Translations under genes and position numbers: made by a program
Notes under the pieces: generated by a model
Seen by the model: only the letters and a program-made list of their open reading frames with translations
Databases searched by the model: none
Told to the model about the DNA's origin: nothing
From: Mesorhizobium sp. M1D.F.Ca.ET.043.01.1.1
GTDB lineage: Bacteria > Pseudomonadota > Alphaproteobacteria > Rhizobiales > Rhizobiaceae
Reading direction: 5' to 3'
Length of the DNA: 64,000 bases
Assembly: GCF_003952385.1 (NCBI RefSeq)
Contig: NZ_CP034444.1
Location: 1,922,001-1,986,000 of the forward strand
In this document: piece by piece, positions 18,030 to 25,622 of the stretch
How positions within the stretch are numbered: position 1 is the first letter of the stretch
Layout of the letters: every line of letters starts with the position of its first letter

Positions 18030-18433
18030 TGCAGGCATCCTGCTTGCCGCAAGGAGCCTGATCTCGCGCGCCATGCCCACCGCAGGCTGAATTGGCCGAC
18101 CTGGCCGGAGCGATTGCTTCGTTCGCCTCGCTTCGCTCCGGGCTGAAGCCGCTGTCGGTTGGATCCGGCCTGCCTGGTTCCCGACGGAATTGCGCCAGTC
18201 CCCGACAGGTGGCCACATCGACATCGCTGGCATGTCGCGGGCTGTCCACATAGTGCTTGCCGTCGATCCTGGAAATCGGCTAGGCGCATGGCCTTAAGCC
18301 ACGCGAGCTCGATGCCGGTTTCTCGCGCGAAACCGGTGAAGCCTTGCACCGCAACACTGGTTTCTTCAAGGTAGGAGCGACGACTGGGCATAGATGTCGT
18401 TGCTTGCCGATTTGGCCGGAAGGTTACAGCACG
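18030..18433. other. Decayed region before the mechanosensitive channel gene
   Basis: On the minus strand a plausible peptide starts at 18391 (MPSRRSYLEETSVAVQGFTG, continuing FARETGIELAWLKAMRLADF). It then appears to continue in another frame as YVDSPRHASDVDVATCRGL. Such a frame switch within about 100 bp suggests an old frameshifted gene. I do not recognise the family. The upstream region of the channel gene also lies here. Confidence 0.3.
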
Positions 18434-20734
18434 ATGCCACTCATGATCAGACGGTTGGGGACCAGGAGTCTGGCGCGCCCGGCGCGGCGTCTCGAAGACC
18501 TGACTGCGATGTTTGTCGTGATCGCCACGTCGCTCGTCCTTGGGATCGCGCTCTTGTTGGCTGGTCCGGCACAGGCGCAAGCGCCGGCGACCGTCCCGCC
18601 TGAAAGGGTAAAACAGCTATTCGAGCTTCTCGACGATCCGTCAGTGAAGGCCTGGGTGGCCGAACAGCGACATCAGGACGCCCGGCCCGCGGCTGCGCCT
18701 GCCGAGGCGGGAGCTTCGCCGGCCGGCGCATCGTCCGACGCGGTGGCCACACCGGGCCAGATGAATACGATGGCATCCTCGACGCTCGATCGGATCAAGC
18801 ATCATATCGAAAGAATCGTGCGGACTTTGCCCTTGCTGCCAGGCCAGTTCGCGCGCGTTCGGGCAGAGACCATGGACGATATGTCCAGCAAGGGTTCTGC
18901 CGGCGTATTCATGCTGATCACGATGTTCATCGCTGCCGGCGTGGCGCTCACCTGGGCAACGTACAGGCTCACCCGTCCGTTTCGTCTTTGGATCATCGCG
19001 CAGCCGAAGGAGACGCCCATCGGGCGGGCCAAGAAGATTGGCGGTCGCACGCTTTATTCCAGCCTGCTGATCGTTTCGTTCGCGCTGGGCAGCGCCGGCG
19101 CGTTCATGTTGTTCGACTGGCCGATGCTCATCCGCGAGATCGTGCTGACATTTCTGATCGCTGCAGTCGTTACAGCGGCTGTGCGCATGTACGTCGCAGC
19201 CATGCTCGTCCCTTCCTTCATGAAAGTCGAGAACGCCGTCGAGGTTCGCGCTTTGCCGGTCACCAACGAAACGGCCGACCATTGGTTCTATTGGCTACCC
19301 CGGATCGTCGGCGTCTTCGCCTTCTTCGCCGCGGCGTTTACCCTCCTGCCGGGTCTCGGCATCGATCGGGACGGAATGCTGGTCCTGTCGACGGGCGCCG
19401 ATTTCGTGCTGCTGTTGCTCTTGCTGCTTGCCATTTGGCGTCGACCACGAACACAGCGAGACGATGCGCAGCCAAGCGGCCACACGGGAGCGACATGGCT
19501 ATTGACCGCCTATTTCGTCGTTCTGTTCCTGCTGCGCATCGCCGGTCTCAACATATTGTTCTGGTTTACCTTCGCCGCATTCTTCCTGCCTTTGACAGTC
19601 GTTCTGACGCAGCGCGGGGTCAATTTCGTCCTGCGGCCGGGTTCGGAAGATGCCGGCCGGCCCACGATCCCGGCGGTGACGATCGCCGTCATCGATCGAG
19701 CAGTCCGGATGGTCTTGATCCTGACGGCGGCCTATTTTCTCGCGCGTGTCTGGGGCCTGGACATGCAGTCCATGCGGGACAGCGATACGACGACCACGCT
19801 CATATTGCGCGGCTTGATCAATGTCATGGTCATTGCGCTCGCAGCCGATTTCGGCTGGTCGATCATCAAAGCCTTGATCGAACGAAAGCTGGGCATCGAG
19901 ACGCCGCACGCGGTGACCGACGACGAGGAGGCCCCGATCCTCGATCCGCAGCAGGCGCGGCTGCGCACGCTCTTGCCGATCATCCAGAACATTCTGCTCG
20001 CAGTGATCGTCGTGATGGCGGTGCTGATGATGCTCGCCTCAGTGGGTATCGAGATCGGCCCGTTGATCGCCGGCGCCGGCGTCGTTGGCGTCGCCGTGGG
20101 ATTTGGAGCTCAAACCATAGTCAAGGACGTCATTTCGGGCGTGTTTTTTCTGCTCGACGATGCGTTTCGTGTTGGCGAGTACATTACCTCCGGCCGTTAT
20201 GTGGGGACGGTGGAGAGCTTTTCGCTGCGCTCGGTGAAGCTGCGCCACCATCGTGGCCCGCTGTTCACGATACCTTTTGGTGAACTCGGAGCCGTCCAGA
20301 ACCAGAGCCGTGACTGGGTCACCGACAAATTCAACATCACCGTCGGCTACGACACCGATATCGATTTCGCCCGCAGGCTGATCAAGCGGATCGGCCTCGA
20401 ACTGGCGGAAGATCCCGAATTCAAACAATGGGTGCTCTCGCCGATCAAGATGCAGGGCGTGCAGGAATTCGGCGAGTACGGCATCGTGTTGAGGGTCAAG
20501 GTGACGACCAGGCCGGGGGGCGCCTTCAATATGAAACGCAAATTCTATGTACGCCTCCGCCAGGTCTTCAAGGAGCAGGGCATCGAACTCCCATTCCCGA
20601 CGGTCCACGTCGAGGGGCTGCAGAACCCACATGGGGCAGAGAGCGCGCCGATAGAGATCACACCCGCGTTGAAAACTGCCGTCGCGCAGTCGCACACCAC
20701 TCGGCGCAGAAGAAAAGCCAGCACAACGGACTAG
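18434..20734 (+). CDS. Large MscS-family mechanosensitive channel
   Basis: The protein is 766 residues from the ATG at 18434, chosen because GGAAGG lies ten bases upstream; an ATG at 18509 would begin right at the signal-like segment FVVIATSLVLGIALL and is the alternative. A periplasmic region (about 60-150) is followed by many membrane helices and the MscS core near the C-terminus: AGVVGVAVGFGAQTIVKD then FFLLDDAFRVGEYI, and IPFGELGAVQNQSRDW. The Gly/Ala-rich helix is the pore-lining TM3. Large multi-helix members such as YbiO have this plan and release solutes on osmotic downshock. It is preceded by decayed sequence and has no close operon partner. Confidence 0.92.
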   Translation: MPLMIRRLGTRSLARPARRLEDLTAMFVVIATSLVLGIALLLAGPAQAQAPATVPPERVKQLFELLDDPSVKAWVAEQRHQDARPAAAPAEAGASPAGASSDAVATPGQMNTMASSTLDRIKHHIERIVRTLPLLPGQFARVRAETMDDMSSKGSAGVFMLITMFIAAGVALTWATYRLTRPFRLWIIAQPKETPIGRAKKIGGRTLYSSLLIVSFALGSAGAFMLFDWPMLIREIVLTFLIAAVVTAAVRMYVAAMLVPSFMKVENAVEVRALPVTNETADHWFYWLPRIVGVFAFFAAAFTLLPGLGIDRDGMLVLSTGADFVLLLLLLLAIWRRPRTQRDDAQPSGHTGATWLLTAYFVVLFLLRIAGLNILFWFTFAAFFLPLTVVLTQRGVNFVLRPGSEDAGRPTIPAVTIAVIDRAVRMVLILTAAYFLARVWGLDMQSMRDSDTTTTLILRGLINVMVIALAADFGWSIIKALIERKLGIETPHAVTDDEEAPILDPQQARLRTLLPIIQNILLAVIVVMAVLMMLASVGIEIGPLIAGAGVVGVAVGFGAQTIVKDVISGVFFLLDDAFRVGEYITSGRYVGTVESFSLRSVKLRHHRGPLFTIPFGELGAVQNQSRDWVTDKFNITVGYDTDIDFARRLIKRIGLELAEDPEFKQWVLSPIKMQGVQEFGEYGIVLRVKVTTRPGGAFNMKRKFYVRLRQVFKEQGIELPFPTVHVEGLQNPHGAESAPIEITPALKTAVAQSHTTRRRRKASTTD

Positions 20735-21139
20735 GAAAGCTTGTGACGCCCGCCGGCCGCAGCGCGACTTTCCGCGCATCGCCAGCGGCAGAGATACTCT
20801 TTTATCTTCAACCACTTAAGGCGAAAGAGCACCGTCCCGCCGACAGGCACGGGCGCTTCGCGCGAATGCAGCTCCATGGAGGGTCCGGGTTTCTGATGTC
20901 TTGTTCACCACGAAAAGTGAGCCTGGAGTGGAGAGCGCCGGCTGGCCTTTTCGCGCCGCTCGGCGGGTGTGCATAGGACTCGATGAGCCGGCGGATGGTG
21001 AGGCGATCTGCGGCTTGTTCGGTAATACAAATTGAAAATTGCGCCCTCATGTTTCAAAACAGGTCGATTGACCCGGTATGGTAACGAAACGTGGGGTCGC
21101 CCACGGTCTCAAGGCGAGAGTTTTAAAAGACGTTCAATA
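20735..21139. other. Intergenic region upstream of the glycosyltransferase operon
   Basis: About 405 bp with no supported gene. The last 120 bp become A/T-rich (AATACAAATTGAAAATTG, then TTTTAAAAGACG before the start codon) and should contain the operon promoter. A TTGACC at about 21068 is a possible -35 box, but no convincing -10 box follows at the right distance. Confidence 0.4.
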
Positions 21140-22354
21140 ATGACCCATCACGTACAAGATGCCCGAATTCTCATGTACAGCCACGACACGTTCGGGCTGG
21201 GCCACCTGCAGCGCTGCCGGACGATCGCGCATTCGCTGGTCGAGGATTTCCACGGACTTCAGGTGCTTATCATTTCGGGTGCGCCTATTGCCGGCGCCTT
21301 CGACTACCGCGCCCGTGTCGACTTCGTGAAGATCCCCAGCGTCATCAAGTTGCGCAACGGCGAATACACCTCGCTGGAAAAGGATATCGACCTGCATGAG
21401 ACGCTAAGGATGCGCCAGTCGATCATCCGCCACACCGCCGAGACCTTCCGGCCGGATATATTCATCGTCGACAAGGAACCGCTCGGCCTGCGCGGCGAGA
21501 TCGAGGACACGCTGTCCTACCTCAAGACTCGGGGCACCACGCTCGTGCTTGGCCTGCGCGAGGTGATGGATGCGCCGCATCTGCTCGAAGCAGAGTGGGC
21601 ACGCAGGGATGTGATGCGCAAGATAGGCCTGTTCTACGACAAGATCTGGGCCTATGGACCGCCGGATTTCTACGATCCATTGACCGGCCTGGACGTGCCG
21701 CCGGGTGTCAGGGCAAAGATGAGGTTCGTCGGCTTCCTGCAACGAAGCCTGCAGCGGAACGAATTGCCCGGCCACCGGCCCGAGGGCGACTATATCCTCG
21801 TTACCACCGGTGGCGGCGGCGACGGCGCCGAACTGATCCACGACGTCATCGATGCCTATCAGCAGGATCCGCAATTGCAGCACAGGGCGCTGATCGTGCT
21901 TGGGCCTTACATGCCGGCGCGCAAGCGCAACAAGCTGCTCAAGAAGGGGGCCAAGATCCCCTACATCAAGATCATCGAGTTCGACAACCGCATGGAAGAC
22001 CTGATTGCAGGCGCCAAGGCGGTGGTGGCAATGGGCGGCTACAACACCTATTGCGAGATACTGTCTTTCGACAAGCCGGCGCTGATCGTGCCGCGCGTCG
22101 AGCCCCGCGAGGAACAGCTGATCCGCGCTCGGCGCGCAGCCGAACTCGGCCTCGTCGAGATGCTTTTGCCGGAAGAAGCCAAGGATTCCCAGCGCTTTGC
22201 CGATGCACTGGCGGCGCTGCCGGACCGGCCCCGCCCATCACAGAGCAATCCGCATCTTACCCTGGAAGGGCTGCCTCATATTTCGGAAATCGTTGCGGAG
22301 CTGTTCGACCGGCGGGCCGGCCATCACCTTTCGGTCATCGAAGGAATGAACTGA
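21140..22354 (+). CDS. GT28/MurG-like glycosyltransferase
   Basis: The protein is 404 residues starting MTHHVQDARILMYSHD. The GT-B fold is shown by the N-terminal glycine loop (HDTFGLGHLQRCRTIA), an inter-domain TTGGGGDGAEL, and the C-terminal nucleotide-sugar site AVVAMGGYNTYCEILSF followed by PRVEPREEQLIRA. This pattern belongs to the predicted glycosyltransferase group related to MurG and UDP-glucuronosyltransferases. It should transfer a sugar from a nucleotide donor in the cytoplasm; donor and acceptor are unknown. It is the first of three glycosyltransferase genes that touch or overlap, so one operon is likely. A homologous enzyme is the third gene. Confidence 0.88.
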   Translation: MTHHVQDARILMYSHDTFGLGHLQRCRTIAHSLVEDFHGLQVLIISGAPIAGAFDYRARVDFVKIPSVIKLRNGEYTSLEKDIDLHETLRMRQSIIRHTAETFRPDIFIVDKEPLGLRGEIEDTLSYLKTRGTTLVLGLREVMDAPHLLEAEWARRDVMRKIGLFYDKIWAYGPPDFYDPLTGLDVPPGVRAKMRFVGFLQRSLQRNELPGHRPEGDYILVTTGGGGDGAELIHDVIDAYQQDPQLQHRALIVLGPYMPARKRNKLLKKGAKIPYIKIIEFDNRMEDLIAGAKAVVAMGGYNTYCEILSFDKPALIVPRVEPREEQLIRARRAAELGLVEMLLPEEAKDSQRFADALAALPDRPRPSQSNPHLTLEGLPHISEIVAELFDRRAGHHLSVIEGMN

Positions 22355-22355
22355 G

Positions 22356-23600
22356 TTGCAACGTCGCAAGATCGTCGTGGTTCTGAAGGGGTATCCACGG
22401 CTGTCGGAAACCTTCATCGCGCAGGAACTGCTCGGTCTGGAACGTGCGGGGTTCGACCTGATACTCGTCGCGCTCAGGCGGCCGACCGATGCAAAACGCC
22501 ATCCCGTGCACGACGAGATCAAGGCGCCCGTCCATTATCTGCCGGAGTATCTGCATAAAGAGCCGCTGCGCGTGATCCGCTCGCTGTTTGCTCATCTGCC
22601 GCGGCCGGGCTTCTGGCGCGCGCTCGGATCGCTGGCTGCCGATATCCCCCGCGACTTTACGCGCAATCGCGTGCGCCGCTTCGGGCAAGCGCTGGTGCTG
22701 GCGGCCGAATGGCCGGAAGGCGCGGGATGGTTGCATGCACATTTCGCGCACACGCCGGCATCGGTGACGCTCTATGTCAGCCTGCTTCGCAGCCTGCCCT
22801 GGAGCTGCTCGGCCCATGCCAAGGACATCTGGACATCGGCGGACTGGGATCTGGCCGGCAAGCTTTCCTCGGCGCGCTGGACGGTCACTTGCACGAAGAC
22901 CGGCTTCGACCGTCTGAAAGAACTCGCCAACGGCAACTCGTCCGTGCATCTGAGCTATCATGGGCTCGACCTTGATCGCTTCGGCAGTTTCGGCGAGGCG
23001 CGAAAACAGCACGACGGCTCGGCTCCGGACGAACCGGTTATCGTTCTGAGCGTCGGGCGCGCCGTCGAAAAGAAAGGCTACGACACCTTGCTGGAGGCGC
23101 TTGCCCTCTTGCCTGGCGACTTGGCGTGGCGTTTCGAGCATATCGGCGGCGGCGAGGAACTGGAACGGCTCAAGGCGCTGGCGCGAAAGCTCGGACTGGA
23201 CGGGCGCGTCTCCTGGAAAGGCGCGCTTGCGCAGGAGGACGTGCTTGAGCACTACCGCCGCGCCGACATCTTCGCCCTGGCCTGCAGGATCACCGCAAAT
23301 GGCGACCGGGACGGTCTGCCGAATGTTCTGGTGGAGGCGGCGAGCCAGCGGCTTGCCTGCGTGTCGACCGATATTTCCGGCGTGCCGGAGCTTTTATCGC
23401 CGGATGAAACCGGGCTGCTGGTTCCGACGGAGAACCCGATCGCCCTCGCCCAGGCGCTGGAGCGCCTGATCCGTGATCCCGTGCTGCGCGCCCGCCTCGG
23501 CGACGCCGCAGAGCGGCGCGTGCGCGGCAATTTCGATCATTTGACAAGCATTGGACAGCTCAAGGAACTGTTCGAGCGCGAGTGGCGGGTCGCCGATTGA
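22356..23600 (+). CDS. Family 4 glycosyltransferase
   Basis: The protein is 414 residues. The N-terminus, VVVLKGYPRLSETFIAQEL, is typical of GT4 enzymes that build exopolysaccharide or lipopolysaccharide. The C-terminal half has SVGRAVEKKGYDTLLEAL and DGLPNVLVEAASQR then GVPELLSPDETGLLVP, the donor-binding region with its E-x7-E motif in the expected place. The start is TTG at 22356, one base after the upstream stop codon, with GAAGGA upstream; no ATG fits. The next gene overlaps its 3' end. The sugar donor cannot be told from sequence. Confidence 0.9.
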   Translation: MQRRKIVVVLKGYPRLSETFIAQELLGLERAGFDLILVALRRPTDAKRHPVHDEIKAPVHYLPEYLHKEPLRVIRSLFAHLPRPGFWRALGSLAADIPRDFTRNRVRRFGQALVLAAEWPEGAGWLHAHFAHTPASVTLYVSLLRSLPWSCSAHAKDIWTSADWDLAGKLSSARWTVTCTKTGFDRLKELANGNSSVHLSYHGLDLDRFGSFGEARKQHDGSAPDEPVIVLSVGRAVEKKGYDTLLEALALLPGDLAWRFEHIGGGEELERLKALARKLGLDGRVSWKGALAQEDVLEHYRRADIFALACRITANGDRDGLPNVLVEAASQRLACVSTDISGVPELLSPDETGLLVPTENPIALAQALERLIRDPVLRARLGDAAERRVRGNFDHLTSIGQLKELFEREWRVAD

Positions 23601-24748
23601 AGCGGCTGCGCGCCTTCCTCTATGTCCAGCACCTGCTCGGTATCGGCCATCTCGCGCGCTCCAGCCGCATCGCAGCCGCTTTGGTCGATGACGGATTCGA
23701 CGTTACCGTCGTGACCGGGGGAGCGCCGATCGCGGGGTTTCCGGGACCGGGGGTAAAATCTGTAGCCCTGCCGCCTGCCACTTCCGGTGACGAAGGATTT
23801 TCCGGACTTGTCGACCTGCAGGGCAAACCCATCGATGACGATTTCAGGAAACGGCGTTCGGAGATGCTGCTGGACGCATTCCGGGATTGCAGGCCTGATA
23901 TCGTCATCGTCGAGGCGTTTCCGTTTGGACGCCGCCAGATGCGTTTCGAACTCTTGCCGCTGATCGAAGCCATCGAAGCGACGTCACCCAGGCCGCTGCT
24001 GGCGACGTCCGTCCGCGATATCCTTCAGGAGCGCGTCAAGCCGGGCCGAAACGAGGAAACGGTCGAACTCGTCAACAGGCATTTCGACCTTGTCATGGTC
24101 CACGGCGATCCTGCTTTCGCAACCATCGACAAGACATTTCCGTTGGCCGGGGCGATCAGGGCCGAGGTCGCCTACACGGGGCTCGTTGCGGCGCCGCCAC
24201 CGCCGGCGGCCTCCGAGCGCTTCGACATCCTGGTGTCGGTTGGCGGCGGGGCTGCCGGAAAGAGCCTTGTCAGCTCCGCCATCGCAGCCGCGGGGAATGC
24301 CGGCAACGGTTGGAAATGGTGTTTGATCACCGGCCCAAACCTGCCGAAAGACGAGTTTGACGCGATCGCTCGCGATGCCCCGCCCGGCCTGTCAATCTTC
24401 CGGTTCCGCGAGGATTTCGCCGGCCTGCTGACCGGAGCCCGCCTGTCGGTCTCGCAGGCGGGTTACAACACGGTCTGCGATGTCCTGCGCGCGGGTTGTC
24501 GCTCCCTGCTCGTTCCATTTGCGGCCGGCGGGGAGACCGAACAAACGGTTCGCGCCCTGATGCTCGAAGAACTCGGTCTTGCAACGGTGCTGAAGGAAAA
24601 GCACCTGACGCCTGAAGCTTTGGCGCAAGCGATCGAACAGGCGCTTGCAAGACCGACGCCATCCGCGCATCGTCTCGATCTGGAAGGCGCGCATCACTCG
24701 GCGCAAATCCTGCGCGAGCGGTATCGAACCTGGTCCCAAAAATCCTGA
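23582..24748 (+). CDS. GT28/MurG-like glycosyltransferase, second copy
   Basis: The protein is 388 residues and related to the product of the gene at 21140: YVQHLLGIGHLARSSRIA at the N-terminus, VSVGGGAAGKSL in the middle, and LSVSQAGYNTVCDVLR followed by PFAAGGETEQTVRA at the C-terminus. It overlaps the preceding gene by 19 bases if it starts at GTG 23582; a TTG at 23597 that overlaps the stop codon is the alternative. Two paralogous GT-B enzymes plus one GT4 in a row suggest stepwise assembly of a short saccharide or glycolipid. It converges on a methyltransferase gene 37 bp away. Confidence 0.87.
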   Translation: MAGRRLKRLRAFLYVQHLLGIGHLARSSRIAAALVDDGFDVTVVTGGAPIAGFPGPGVKSVALPPATSGDEGFSGLVDLQGKPIDDDFRKRRSEMLLDAFRDCRPDIVIVEAFPFGRRQMRFELLPLIEAIEATSPRPLLATSVRDILQERVKPGRNEETVELVNRHFDLVMVHGDPAFATIDKTFPLAGAIRAEVAYTGLVAAPPPPAASERFDILVSVGGGAAGKSLVSSAIAAAGNAGNGWKWCLITGPNLPKDEFDAIARDAPPGLSIFRFREDFAGLLTGARLSVSQAGYNTVCDVLRAGCRSLLVPFAAGGETEQTVRALMLEELGLATVLKEKHLTPEALAQAIEQALARPTPSAHRLDLEGAHHSAQILRERYRTWSQKS

Positions 24749-24785
24749 CGCGGGTCGCGTCGGGGTTAGATTGGCGCAACGCGCT

Positions 24786-25460
24786 TCAAACAGTTCCAAT
24801 CAGCATGAAGCGCGTATAATTCTTTGTCGGCAGCTCGCCGGAGAACCTGATCTCCCGCAGCGCCGCCATGGCTTCGAAGGCTGCCAGTGAAGCCACGCAG
24901 TTGATGTGCGTCGGCTCGCTGAAATAGTCGTTCGATTGCAGCAGCACAGTCGTGCCCCGCGGAAGCAGGGCAAGCCAGGCGCTGAGATCGGCTATGTGTT
25001 CGCAGCTCGTATTGACGATCAGGTCGGACCGCCCGGCCGCATAGTCGAGCGCGTACATATCCGCCGTCAGCGCCCGGAACCGGTCGCCGGCATCCCGGTT
25101 GAGGGTCAGGGCGACCGGCGCGACTTCGGGATCGATATCGATGCTATCGACCGCTGCGACTTCGAAGCGGGCGTCGTTGAAAAGCATTGCCGGCAAAACG
25201 CCGTACCATCCACCCAGAACCCATATGCGCCCGAACCGGCCGCCGCAGCTTTCGAACAGCTTGTCGAGCGCCCACATCTTGCAGGCGACCTGCTTGTGGT
25301 TGAAGGCGTTGGCGATGTCGGCCTGCGGATGCTTGGCGATGACGCGCGCCAGCCCTGCCACGAGCGGGTGGTTGACATAGGCGGCAATTCCCCGCGTGAG
25401 GTCCAGGGCCTGGTCGTGCCCGTCCAGGCCGGCATTGCGTGGCTGCGTGACATCCATCAT
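24786..25460 (-). CDS. Class I SAM-dependent methyltransferase-like protein
   Basis: The protein is 224 residues, started at MMDVTQPRNAG where AAGG lies eight bases upstream. The Rossmann-type motif I region is RIWVLGGWYGVLPAML followed by VAAVDSIDIDPEV, in which the acidic end of strand 2 would hold the ribose of S-adenosylmethionine. A later SDLIVNTSCEHIADLSAW fits motif IV. The motif I glycine pattern (GGWYG) departs from the common GxGxG, so the substrate class is uncertain. It is divergent from the pseudo-ABC gene with 162 bp between, and convergent with the glycosyltransferase operon. A role in modifying the product of that operon is plausible but only from context. Confidence 0.75.
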   Translation of the reverse strand: MMDVTQPRNAGLDGHDQALDLTRGIAAYVNHPLVAGLARVIAKHPQADIANAFNHKQVACKMWALDKLFESCGGRFGRIWVLGGWYGVLPAMLFNDARFEVAAVDSIDIDPEVAPVALTLNRDAGDRFRALTADMYALDYAAGRSDLIVNTSCEHIADLSAWLALLPRGTTVLLQSNDYFSEPTHINCVASLAAFEAMAALREIRFSGELPTKNYTRFMLIGTV

Positions 25461-25622
25461 ATTCGCCTTGTATGTTGGGATTTCGGGCGACACAACGCAA
25501 TCTTTGCCCTCGCAAAGCCGCCTCGCAGGCTTCGAACATGTCGCCGGCGATGATTGCCGATACGCTGTCCGCTGGCAGATGCTTTTGCTTTGTTCTTTGA
25601 ACTGAAGGACCCACAGTCGCAT

